A stretch of 10,097 bases of DNA from Candidatus Stahliibacteriota bacterium CG08_land_8_20_14_0_20_40_26. GTDB lineage: Bacteria; Hydrothermota; UBA3073. Shown piece by piece: positions 1 to 5,959 of this stretch. The notes under the pieces were generated by a model. That model made no database searches. It was not told the DNA's origin and saw only the letters and a list, made by a program, of their open reading frames with translations. Each line of letters opens with the position of its first letter. Within the stretch, counting starts at the first letter, position 1. The position numbers were made by a program, and so were the translations under genes. Where the stretch lies: contig PEYP01000028.1 in assembly GCA_002774315.1 (NCBI GenBank), positions 1 through 10,097 on the forward strand, written 5' to 3'.

Positions 1-1531
1 TTAGATCGACAGTGGTGGCAACAAAATGATTTCTCGCTGAGCCCCGTAAATCTGCAATATAATCGCTTCCTCCAACAGAAGCAGTGCATTTGAATGCGTA
101 AGGCTCCAATCTTTTCTGCCCATTTCTGGTACACCACTCGGCATAAAGATTGTTCATTTCAGCTGCCACAGCATCGGCATGGGTATCACGGACGCAAAAG
201 ATAACAGATTTTTGATGAGGCCCACCCGTTTGAAGGAACATCTTAAAAAGCTCTTTGCACCACGCCTCCACCCTATCTGGAAGCTGGATAACGGCTTCAA
301 AGGACGGCGCCTCATAGTGGTCTCTGGCTTCTGCGGCCATAAGAGGTTGACCTGTAACGACATCTTTTGCCCCCAAACGTTCTATATCCTCACGAGCAAC
401 ACCTTCCTCGTCCAAGTCCGTTACCCGCCTGATAATTTCACACGCAGGAAGATAACCATCCTCAATACCCTGTGCCATATCGTATTCATAAACGGGATTA
501 CCAAAATATTCAAGGTTATTTGCGGTTATCTCTTCATCTTTCCCTCGTTCTTCTTTGCCACCACCCTTCCAATAGCGTGGAGTGGCTGTAAGCCCTATCT
601 GAACAGCCTCAGGATTTCTTTTTAATACAATGCTCCATTTGCCCCAGGCACTTCTATGACACTCATCAATGATAATGTGGCTAAAATAGTTTTCAGGATA
701 GTTCTCCAGAAAGAATTTGGCATCTTCAGCCTCATCTGCTACATTAAGAGTCTGATAAGTTGCAATCAGTATTCTTGCATTTTTTTGTGGGTTGGAAGTT
801 GATACTGGAGCAACATCATCACCAAAAATATTTTGAAAAGCTAATAGTGCCTGCTTGCGTAATTCATCTCTGTCGCAAAGAAATAAAGCACGCCGCAACT
901 GCCCAGCGTCTGCAATCTTTTTTAAAAGACGAACCCCAATAAAGGTTTTTCCTGAGCCTGTGGCAAGGAAGAGGAGCATTCTCTTTCTGCCCTGTATAAT
1001 TTTCTCAAGTGTGGCACGAATCGCTGCATCCTGATAATAACGACGGCTTGCTTCACCCCCAGGATATGGGATAAGAAGTGGTTTTGCTCTTTCGTTATCA
1101 AGTGAAATACCGATTTCATTTTCATAGCGCTGTCGTAGTTCTAATGGGGTAGGAAATTCCTCTAAAGGACGCGGATGAGAAGTTTTACCTGTAAACTTGT
1201 CATATTCCACAAAGAGATAACCATTAGAGGAGTACACAAAAGGCACATAGTTCAACCGTGCGTATTTCTTTGCCTGCTCAAGCCCTTTGTCAGGTGGTTC
1301 ATTATTTTTTTTAGCCTCAACTAAGGCGACCGCAATGGGTTGTGAGTTAATACTGACCCTTATACGCAAGAGATAATCTATTCTTCCCTTCTGCCTTCGC
1401 CGTGGTTTTCCGTTTACAATATCAATACCCCTATCAGTTTCTTCACGCCTTATAAGATCTTCTGTCCATCCTTGGCGATGGAGAGCAGGGTCTATCAGTT
1501 TCGCTCTTGTATCTGCTTCACTAAGATGCAT
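1..1531 (-). CDS. hsdR: Type I restriction endonuclease subunit R (HsdR), N-terminal 510 residues, cut by window edge
   Basis: This is the motor and nuclease subunit of a type I restriction-modification complex, which translocates DNA using ATP and cuts unmethylated DNA. I translated 510 codons from the ATG at 1529-1531 to the left edge and found no stop. The N-terminus has the HsdR signature SEADTRAKLIDPAL (residues 4-17). A PD-(D/E)xK-type nuclease core fits D52 and the strand VALVEAKK (E72, K74). SF2 helicase motifs follow: ATGSGKT (Walker A, 190-196), DECH (289-292) and GLTATP (313-318). The sequence leaves the window in the later helicase motif VATTVDL. It resembles the EcoEI R branch (COG4096); the missing C-terminal part would bind the methylase/specificity subunits. 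A sigma70-like promoter lies just upstream (1570-1598). The only Shine-Dalgarno candidate is a weak AAGAAG. The gene is intact as far as seen, although its first 14 codons recur twice further upstream. Confidence 0.93.
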   Translation of the reverse strand, partial: MHLSEADTRAKLIDPALHRQGWTEDLIRREETDRGIDIVNGKPRRRQKGRIDYLLRIRVSINSQPIAVALVEAKKNNEPPDKGLEQAKKYARLNYVPFVYSSNGYLFVEYDKFTGKTSHPRPLEEFPTPLELRQRYENEIGISLDNERAKPLLIPYPGGEASRRYYQDAAIRATLEKIIQGRKRMLLFLATGSGKTFIGVRLLKKIADAGQLRRALFLCDRDELRKQALLAFQNIFGDDVAPVSTSNPQKNARILIATYQTLNVADEAEDAKFFLENYPENYFSHIIIDECHRSAWGKWSIVLKRNPEAVQIGLTATPRYWKGGGKEERGKDEEITANNLEYFGNPVYEYDMAQGIEDGYLPACEIIRRVTDLDEEGVAREDIERLGAKDVVTGQPLMAAEARDHYEAPSFEAVIQLPDRVEAWCKELFKMFLQTGGPHQKSVIFCVRDTHADAVAAEMNNLYAEWCTRNGQKRLEPYAFKCTASVGGSDYIADLRGSARNHFVATTVDL

Positions 1532-1598
1532 ATTAAATTCTTCTTTTATTTATTGGAAGTAATCTATACATTATACAACATCTTTCTGATTTTTGCAA
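1490..1598 (-). repeat. Direct repeat copy A: hsdR promoter plus codons 1-14 (native copy)
   Basis: Bases 1490-1554 are identical to 3357-3421 (65 bp, no mismatch by eye). Similarity continues with a few changes and a 1-bp indel through the -10 and -35 boxes up to 1598. Here the reading frame continues into full hsdR beyond codon 14 (Asp, 1490-1492), so this is the native copy. A third, decayed copy is at 5346-5377. Confidence 0.9.
1570..1598 (-). promoter_or_regulatory. Sigma70-like promoter of hsdR
   Basis: On the minus strand, TTGCAA (1593-1598) and a perfect TATAAT (1570-1575) are separated by exactly 17 bp. The expected transcription start near 1563 gives a leader of about 32 nt before the hsdR ATG. 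Two other promoters in the window (3438-3466 and 5960-5988) have the same -35/17 bp/-10 layout and similar spacer sequence, which supports this call. Confidence 0.75.
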
Positions 1599-1620
1599 GA
1601 CTTTTTGTCACAGAAAGTGG

Positions 1621-1670
1621 GTAGCAGAAAGTAGGTAGTAGACAGTAAGCAGTAGGCAGTAAGTAGTAGA
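1621..1670. repeat. Short degenerate AGTAGGCAGTA-type tandem repeat
   Basis: The plus strand reads as imperfect 7-8 bp units built from GTAG and CAGTA (for example GTAGGTAGTAGACAGTAAGC). It lies between the hsdS stub and the hsdR promoter. A shorter relic of the same kind (GGTAGTAGGTTAGCAG, about 3503-3518) sits in the equivalent place in the neighbouring module. There is no spacer structure, so it is not CRISPR. Such repeats are commonly dispersed through gaps of uncultivated bacterial genomes. Confidence 0.65.
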
Positions 1671-1681
1671 CTCACCTGCAG

Positions 1682-1738
1682 TCAACTCTCTGGAAGTTTA
1701 GATTGTGGATTATTCACTTCAGAGATCTTTTGGCTCAT
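1682..1738 (-). pseudogene. hsdS: 5' stub of hsdS (specificity subunit), 18 codons then stop
   Basis: ATG at 1736-1738 opens a frame reading MSQKISEVNNPQSKLPES followed by TGA (1682-1684). HsdS proteins typically start with a short variable leader and then an LP-x-G-W motif introducing the first target recognition domain. The stub stops right at LPES with TGA where Trp (TGG) would be expected, and the low-complexity repeat at 1621-1670 begins about 12 bp later. A comparable stub at 3521-3592 holds the same place in the other module. The call rests on this motif and the R-M context only, so confidence is moderate. Confidence 0.5.
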
Positions 1739-1781
1739 TTTTGGCTTACCCAAGTTATCATAACTTCCAAAATTTTACACA

Positions 1782-1827
1782 CATTTAGTGCGCATTTTTT
1801 GCACATTATGCGCATTTAGTGCGCATT
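1782..1827. repeat. Short direct repeats at the 3' end of the first DUF4062-ATPase gene
   Basis: The 15-mer CATTTAGTGCGCATT occurs at 1782-1796 and again at 1813-1827, with a partial copy (GCACATTATGCGCATT) between. The stop codon of the upstream gene (TTA on the plus strand, 1816-1818) lies inside the second copy. The equivalent place downstream of the second ATPase gene also carries short direct repeats, of different sequence. The gap 1532-1815 otherwise holds the hsdS stub, the AGTAG-type repeat and the hsdR promoter. Confidence 0.7.
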
Positions 1828-3282
1828 GGAATTTAATCCTTTCCTCTTCAAAAGATAATATGTACCTCTGCCTACTTTTCCTATACGCTCAATAACTCCT
1901 TTTTGAGTTAAGATAGTCAATTCATAAGATGCAAGTCGTCTTTTAACCTCATTTAATTTTTGATACTCTTCGTTTGCTATCCTTCCTTTTTCCTTTATAT
2001 ATTTCACTGCTTTTTTCTGTCGTTCATTCAATCCGAGTTTAGAAAGATATGAATCAGTATATATATCCTTCCAGATTTTTGTTATAAATTGTCCTATTTC
2101 TTGAATAAACTCCGGTTCTGGTAAGCTATAATTCTTGCATTGCCTGATCATCTCAACAGTACCAGAACCGGCTTTCTGAATGTAATTAGTCAAATAGAGT
2201 GCTTCGGCTAATAAAGGGTTATGTGGGTAAGATGCGTGAGGTTTTTTTAATGATTCTATCGTCAATTGGGGTGGCAATTGCCCCGGATTCCAAATTTCAA
2301 TTCTATCAATAAAAACCATTGCCTGAACGCCAGCAGAGGAGTAGTAATCTCTGTGGGCAACAGCATTAACAATTGCCTCCTGAATTACAAATTCTGGTAT
2401 CTCATACGGTCTTTTAACAGCAACTGTTCCCGGCTGTCGTATCACAGGTAAAATCAATGTATCCAGGGCAAACCCAAGTGCTTTATCAATCTGCTCAAAG
2501 AGATTACCCTTATAGATATGATATGATTTAAAGGGTTTCTCAATCTCTGTGCCATGAAAATGTAAACACTTTACTTCTGCCTGAAGATGGAATTTTTGAG
2601 GATTTTTGCCAAATAAAAGGACTGCTGCATTTGTTAGCCTATCATCTTTAAGTAGGTTTAAGTGTACGAATGCTTCTTTAAGCGGAGTATTTTCTCCTAA
2701 TGGATATTTCCTTATAATTTTTGCAGTTCGTAAAAACCAGCTCACTTTCTCCTCGTCAATATCATCATATGTCGCTCCTTCGCATACTGACATATCAAAA
2801 ACCGTTTTACTGATTACACCTCTTTCTTTCAAAAATGTAACCAAGCTCTCAAAAATGTGAGTTTTTAACTCAGGGATTTCATTAAATTGTTTGTATATAT
2901 AACCAGTCTCGGATTTTTCTATCTCTTTGATTAATTTTTTCAACTTTTTATCTCTCTTTGATTCACTCCACCCTTTAACATATGTTAGTATCTCTTTACC
3001 TTGCTTCTGAGCCTGACGAAATTCTCGCTCAGTTGCTGAGACACCATGTGACCCCACACTTCCATATCTGTTTCCAAATATACCAATATAAATATCACTT
3101 TTATCTACTTCCCCGAGGTAGGTTTTACTTGCAGGTTTGCTCTTTGCAGGCAGATCCTCAAATAGAAAGACACTAAAGTGCTCCCTTAAAAGTATATTTT
3201 CAGAGATGAGTTCTTTTACCGCCTGCCGTTCAATCGCGAGTTCTTTCTGAACACCACTTACAAATATCTTATATTTTTTCAT
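1816..3282 (-). CDS. DUF4062-GHKL ATPase-winged helix protein, copy 1 (R-M-associated)
   Basis: The 488-residue protein has three parts. Residues 1-160 are a DUF4062 domain: KYKIFVSGVQKELAIER at the start, then VFLFEDLPAKSKPA, SDIYIGIFGNRYG and SATEREFRQA. DUF4062 is thought to be a distant TIR-like fold. Residues 165-400 match the C-terminal half of AlbA/RecG-like ATP-binding proteins (HATPase_c_4): LTNAAVLLFGKNP (216-228), N-box EAIVNAVAHRDY (302-313), G1 box DRIEIWNPGQLP (326-337) and G2-like GSGTVEMI (372-379). Residues 415-480 form a winged helix ending RGTYYLLKR. The start MKKYKIF matches its paralogue's MEKYKIF, and AGAG lies upstream of the ATG. Such fusions are found in type I R-M loci; the role is unproven but fits a nucleotide-dependent sensor, regulator or effector. 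It is transcribed toward hsdR and probably uses the duplicated hsdR promoter at 3438-3466. It shares domain order with the 3790-5265 gene but is strongly diverged. Confidence 0.9.
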   Translation of the reverse strand: MKKYKIFVSGVQKELAIERQAVKELISENILLREHFSVFLFEDLPAKSKPASKTYLGEVDKSDIYIGIFGNRYGSVGSHGVSATEREFRQAQKQGKEILTYVKGWSESKRDKKLKKLIKEIEKSETGYIYKQFNEIPELKTHIFESLVTFLKERGVISKTVFDMSVCEGATYDDIDEEKVSWFLRTAKIIRKYPLGENTPLKEAFVHLNLLKDDRLTNAAVLLFGKNPQKFHLQAEVKCLHFHGTEIEKPFKSYHIYKGNLFEQIDKALGFALDTLILPVIRQPGTVAVKRPYEIPEFVIQEAIVNAVAHRDYYSSAGVQAMVFIDRIEIWNPGQLPPQLTIESLKKPHASYPHNPLLAEALYLTNYIQKAGSGTVEMIRQCKNYSLPEPEFIQEIGQFITKIWKDIYTDSYLSKLGLNERQKKAVKYIKEKGRIANEEYQKLNEVKRRLASYELTILTQKGVIERIGKVGRGTYYLLKRKGLNSNAH

Positions 3283-3356
3283 AGGATAATCTCTATTCCA
3301 TCAATCTATTCTTGGCAAAACGAAAAACTCCTTGTTTTTTTACCAATAATTATACT
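3283..3356 (-). other. Conserved leader of module 1, joined to hsdR codon 14
   Basis: On the minus strand this segment starts right after the duplicated hsdR GAC codon and runs to the ATPase start codon. It aligns with 5266-5345 ahead of the second ATPase gene: both begin with TATAATTATTGG plus an A-run and end with GATTGAT, a few bases, then AATAGAGATT before the ATG. The TATAAT (3349-3354) has no convincing -35 partner, so I do not call it a separate promoter. The leader carries the end of the short fused ORF at 3306-3398. Confidence 0.7.
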
Positions 3357-3398
3357 GTCTATCAGTTTCGCTCTTGTATCTGCTTCACTAAGATGCAT
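3306..3398 (-). CDS. 30-residue leader ORF: hsdR codons 1-14 fused to 16 novel codons
   Basis: ATG (3396-3398) opens a 30-codon frame ending at TAG (3306-3308), 23 nt before the ATPase start. The first 14 residues, MHLSEADTRAKLID, equal HsdR; the next 16 have no match I recognise. It has the same upstream signals as hsdR (promoter 3438-3466 and identical leader), so it should be expressed as much as hsdR is. It may be a leader peptide that couples translation into the ATPase gene, or simply the leftover of module insertion. Confidence 0.4.
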   Translation of the reverse strand: MHLSEADTRAKLIDSIIIGKKTRSFSFCQE

Positions 3399-3466
3399 AT
3401 TAAATTCTTCTTTTATTTATTAGAAGTAGTCTATAAAATTATACCACGAATTTCCGATTTTTGCAA
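3357..3466 (-). repeat. Direct repeat copy B: hsdR promoter plus codons 1-14 (duplicated)
   Basis: Positions 3357-3421 are identical to 1490-1554, at an offset of 1867 bp. The remainder to 3466 is similar with scattered changes. Here the hsdR frame ends at codon 14 and passes into the leader of the DUF4062-ATPase gene instead of continuing. Together with copy A it forms direct repeats around the whole 1.87-kb module. Confidence 0.9.
3438..3466 (-). promoter_or_regulatory. Duplicated hsdR-type promoter, probably driving the copy 1 ATPase gene
   Basis: On the minus strand TTGCAA (3461-3466), a 17-bp spacer and TATAAT (3438-3443) match the native hsdR promoter in layout and much of the spacer. 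The first real gene downstream is the DUF4062-ATPase gene starting at 3282, so this copy has probably been co-opted for it. Confidence 0.7.
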
Positions 3467-3520
3467 GATTTTTTATTGCGACACTTAAAGTCCACCAAGA
3501 AAGGTAGTAGGTTAGCAGTT

Positions 3521-3592
3521 CTAATTCGTATTCAAATTCGCCCATCGCCAGCCTGATGGAAGCTCTGTCTTGTGATTACTGATTTCGGACAT
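3521..3592 (-). pseudogene. hsdS: 5' stub of hsdS, 23 codons then stop
   Basis: ATG at 3590-3592 opens MSEISNHKTELPSGWRWANL and three more residues, then TAG (3521-3523). The ELPSGWRWANL segment is very like the start of the first recognition domain of HsdS (typically LPxGWxWxxLG). The frame ends abruptly where the rest of a roughly 400-residue protein should follow, next to a GTAG-rich relic (3503-3518). A longer frame from a GTG at 3715 reads through the same segment, but its N-terminal part looks like repeat-derived sequence. The gap 3283-3789 holds, in transcription order, short repeats, this stub, promoter copy B, the hsdR 5' fragment and the ATPase leader. Confidence 0.6.
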
Positions 3593-3790
3593 TATTACGG
3601 ACATTTCTGATTTTTTAGAGACATAAAGTCTTAAGGACATTTTTAGATTTATGTGAATATTATAATCGGGCCAAAAACGAGCCAAGTTTGAAACTTTCGA
3701 GCCAACTTGAGACACCTAAAATATGCGACATTTTATGCGACAACCGATTTCGGTAGTTATTTCGGTAATTTTATCATTATTTCGGTAATT
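3593..3790. repeat. Degenerate short-repeat tract downstream of the second ATPase gene
   Basis: The 14-mer TTATTTCGGTAATT occurs at 3757-3770 and 3777-3790 with a shortened third copy (ATTTCGGTA, 3747-3755); the second copy ends on the first base of the gene's stop codon triplet. Further on are paired GCGACATTTTATGCGACA-type units, paired GAGCCAA units and three or more GGACAT units. On the minus strand, skipping an 8-base insertion gives a repeat-like peptide ITEITTEIGCRIKCRIF, so the tract may be a decayed low-complexity C-terminal tail. Confidence 0.55.
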
Positions 3791-5265
3791 CACGTTTTTG
3801 CTTTAAAATACGATCCCTTTGTTTTGCCGACCTTTTCTACAAAGTTTTTTGAAACTAATTCTTTTAAATCCATCCTCGCTGTTTTATCAGTAACTTTAAA
3901 TTTCTCAGTATATTGAATAATTGTAAGAGTCTCTTTCTCATTTACCATCAGTCTTAACGCTTCTATCTGTCTTTCATTCAATCCCAATTCTCGCAAATCT
4001 GTTTGTCTTTCTTTGGGTATACTGGGGACTAAATCTAAAATCTTATCGCCAGGACCATAAAACTTCGCCACAAAGAAATTCCCTTCCTCCAAAAATTCAG
4101 GTTCGGCTAATCCATGCTCTTTCATAATTCTCTTCATCTTACCGATACCTGTGCCAAATTTCTCCATATCTTTTGTCTCATGGAAGATATCACAAATTGT
4201 TTTATTTCTTGTAGCATGATGACCCTCTAAATTTTTAATATCTAACCCTGGCAAAAGACCGCCAGGACTACTTACTTCTATCCTATCATCAAAGATGGAA
4301 AACATAATAGGTGACCAGCGATATGCATAATCTCTATGGGCAATGGCATTGATAACTGCTTCTCTTATTGCTTCATAGGGATACTCAGGAATATCCACTC
4401 TCTTAAACTCGACTATCTTATTGGCTAATCGTGTATTCCTTCTAAAAAACATTTCAACTTCACCGAGCATCTTATAAATAGGACCTCTTATTTCTTTTGA
4501 GTCGATGAATTTAATTCGTGTTACACCTTTAAACCGTGCAATCCTTATTTCGCTTTGGGAGATATATTCGGATGGATTTTTCCCAAAGAAAAGTAGACCA
4601 GCATTTGTAGGCTTAAGTTCACCATTTTCTTCCTTCACTACTTTTAAGGTTTTTATCAGAAAGTCTTTTATAGAAATTTTCGGAATATCAACATCAAGTT
4701 TAATTGCCCTATTTTCTAAGAAATCTCTTACCTCCTCCTCATCTATTGCCTGATATCCCGCCTTACGACAGATTGCCTGGTCAAAAGGTAGTTTGCTTAA
4801 TATCCCTTTCTCATCAAGGTAAGAAATAAGGCTATTAAGAACCTGGGTTTTTAATTCATCTATATTAACAAAACATTTGTAAATATATGAATTCTCGATA
4901 GTTTTAATAAACCTTTGTGTATCTTTATCTCTTTTAGAATCATCTTTACCTTTAATAAAGATTAATATTTCTCCATGGGATTCTGGTTTAATGAAACGTC
5001 TGAATTCTCTTTCGGTAGGAGAAAGCCCATCTTTGCCTTTAATTCCGTATTCATTGCCAATTATCCCAATATAGACATCGCTATTCTCTACTTGTTTAAG
5101 ATAAGTTGAAACAGGTGATTTGCCCTTTGCTGGTAAGTCTTCGAAAAGAAAGACATCAAAGAAATCTCGTAGTGTTGAATTACTGATTAATACCTCTTTT
5201 ACCGCAAGTCGCTCTTCTTCAAGTTCTTTCTGAACGCCGCTTACGAATATTTTATATTTTTCCAT
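3790..5265 (-). CDS. DUF4062-GHKL ATPase-winged helix protein, copy 2 (R-M-associated)
   Basis: From the ATG at 5263-5265 the protein has 491 residues, close to its 488-residue paralogue at 1816-3282. Residues 1-155 are DUF4062 (MEKYKIFVSGVQKELEEER, VFLFEDLPAKGKSP, SDVYIGIIGNEYG, SPTEREFRR). Residues 160-400 are the AlbA/RecG-like ATP-binding part: PTNAGLLFFGKNP, N-box EAVINAIAHRDY (302-313), G1 box DDRIEVSSPGGLLPG (326-340) and G2 FGTGIGKM (370-377). A winged helix fills about 430-489 (GLNERQIEAL to KGSYFKAKT). The frame is open 17 codons further upstream, but I chose MEKYKIF because it aligns with the paralogue. N-box, G1 and G2 positions coincide between the two proteins, yet most other residues differ, so this is an old duplication or two separate acquisitions. 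It probably shares a transcript with the ORF6N gene, whose stop is about 140 bp upstream. Confidence 0.9.
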   Translation of the reverse strand: MEKYKIFVSGVQKELEEERLAVKEVLISNSTLRDFFDVFLFEDLPAKGKSPVSTYLKQVENSDVYIGIIGNEYGIKGKDGLSPTEREFRRFIKPESHGEILIFIKGKDDSKRDKDTQRFIKTIENSYIYKCFVNIDELKTQVLNSLISYLDEKGILSKLPFDQAICRKAGYQAIDEEEVRDFLENRAIKLDVDIPKISIKDFLIKTLKVVKEENGELKPTNAGLLFFGKNPSEYISQSEIRIARFKGVTRIKFIDSKEIRGPIYKMLGEVEMFFRRNTRLANKIVEFKRVDIPEYPYEAIREAVINAIAHRDYAYRWSPIMFSIFDDRIEVSSPGGLLPGLDIKNLEGHHATRNKTICDIFHETKDMEKFGTGIGKMKRIMKEHGLAEPEFLEEGNFFVAKFYGPGDKILDLVPSIPKERQTDLRELGLNERQIEALRLMVNEKETLTIIQYTEKFKVTDKTARMDLKELVSKNFVEKVGKTKGSYFKAKT

Positions 5266-5345
5266 ATTATAAACAATCTCTATTTTATCAATCCAGTCTT
5301 TGCAAAAATGAGACAATCTTCTTGATTTTTTCCAATAATTATATG
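5266..5345 (-). other. Conserved leader of module 2
   Basis: This is the homologue of 3283-3356. From the hsdR-like junction it reads TATAATTATTGG (5332-5343), an A-run, a middle part resembling module 1 (TTTTGC then AAGA), GATTGAT and AATAGAGATT, then the ATPase ATG. Its conservation next to strongly diverged coding sequence suggests that the leader belongs to the mobile unit or is constrained by regulation. Confidence 0.65.
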
Positions 5346-5377
5346 GTCTATCAGCTTTGCTTTGTATCTGTCTCGCT
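5346..5377 (-). repeat. Direct repeat copy C: decayed hsdR codons 4-14
   Basis: On the minus strand AGCGAGACAGATACAAAG followed by CAAAGCTGATAGAC aligns with hsdR codons 4-14 with several substitutions and a 1-bp deletion. The similarity stops after the same GAC as in copies A and B, and the next bases are again the ATPase leader. No start codon or promoter is left; the ORF6N gene lies immediately upstream. Confidence 0.65.
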
Positions 5378-5402
5378 ATGGCAAATTGATGAGTATCTGG
5401 GA

Positions 5403-5930
5403 TTATTGTGTCCCTTCCTTCTCTCTATGAAATCCAATTTTCCGGTGCGGCTTTTCGGGTGGTGCCATAAGTTGACGGATGGCGTCAAAGACAACCTTGA
5501 ACTGGGCATCGTATCTCTTTTCTAAAGCCTCCAGTTTTTTAGCGAGCTCTTTGTGTGAGAGAATCATCTCACGCAACTTCACGAACGCACGCATAATTTG
5601 AATATTAACTCGAATGGCACGCTTGCTGTGCAAAACGCTGGAGAGCATCGCGATCCCCTGTTCGGTAAATGCATAGGGACGTGCACGTCTTGGTCCTCCC
5701 CAACTTGAAATCACAATTTGTGATTTCAAGATCTCATATTCCTGTTCATCAAGTTGGAACATAAAATCTTCTGGAAACCTCTCAATGTTGCGTTTTACTG
5801 CCTGCACAAGTGCACGCACTTCTACTCCATAGAGATCAGCCAGATCTGTGCTGAGCATTACTTTCTTCCCACGGAATAGATAAATCCGTTTCTCAATTCT
5901 TTCCATCGGAACAATCGCCTGGCTATCCAT
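5403..5930 (-). CDS. ORF6N-domain protein
   Basis: A 175-residue protein with the N-terminal ORF6N domain, a putative DNA-binding module of phage and R-M-linked proteins related to KilA-N. The diagnostic stretch IEKRIYLFRGKKVMLSTDLADLYGV is followed by LVQAVKRNIERFPEDFMFQL, RRARPYAFTEQGIAML and SSVLHSKRAIRVNIQIMRAF. The C-terminus (about 125-160) is a likely coiled coil (ELAKKLEALEKRYDAQFKVVFDAI). I chose the ATG at 5928-5930 because GGAAG lies 8 nt upstream; the in-frame GTG at 5945 would overlap that ribosome binding site. ORF6N and RhuM-like genes are often embedded in type I R-M loci, which agrees with the neighbours. It is the first gene after the promoter at 5960-5988 and probably co-transcribed with the next ATPase gene. 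Its own target is unknown. Confidence 0.88.
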   Translation of the reverse strand: MDSQAIVPMERIEKRIYLFRGKKVMLSTDLADLYGVEVRALVQAVKRNIERFPEDFMFQLDEQEYEILKSQIVISSWGGPRRARPYAFTEQGIAMLSSVLHSKRAIRVNIQIMRAFVKLREMILSHKELAKKLEALEKRYDAQFKVVFDAIRQLMAPPEKPHRKIGFHREKEGTQ

Positions 5931-5959
5931 TATTAAATCTTCCACTTATATTGCGGATA

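Noticed and set aside
179..625. Plus-strand open frame of 148 codons
   Set aside because: It lies antisense to the conserved HsdR helicase domain and has no recognisable features.
1621..1670. CRISPR-like repeat array
   Set aside because: Units are 7-8 bp, degenerate and without unique spacers.
3338..3354. Separate promoter in the ATPase leader (TATAAT at 3349-3354, also 5338-5343)
   Set aside because: No acceptable -35 box at 16-19 bp; the upstream bases are hsdR coding sequence.
3707..3916. Plus-strand 69-codon frame over the end of the second ATPase gene
   Set aside because: It overlaps the winged helix on the opposite strand and a repeat tract, with no start signals or known motif.
5266..5316. 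17-residue extension of the second DUF4062-ATPase protein
   Set aside because: The paralogue starts at the equivalent M-K/E-KYKIF and has no matching extension; the region is the shared leader.
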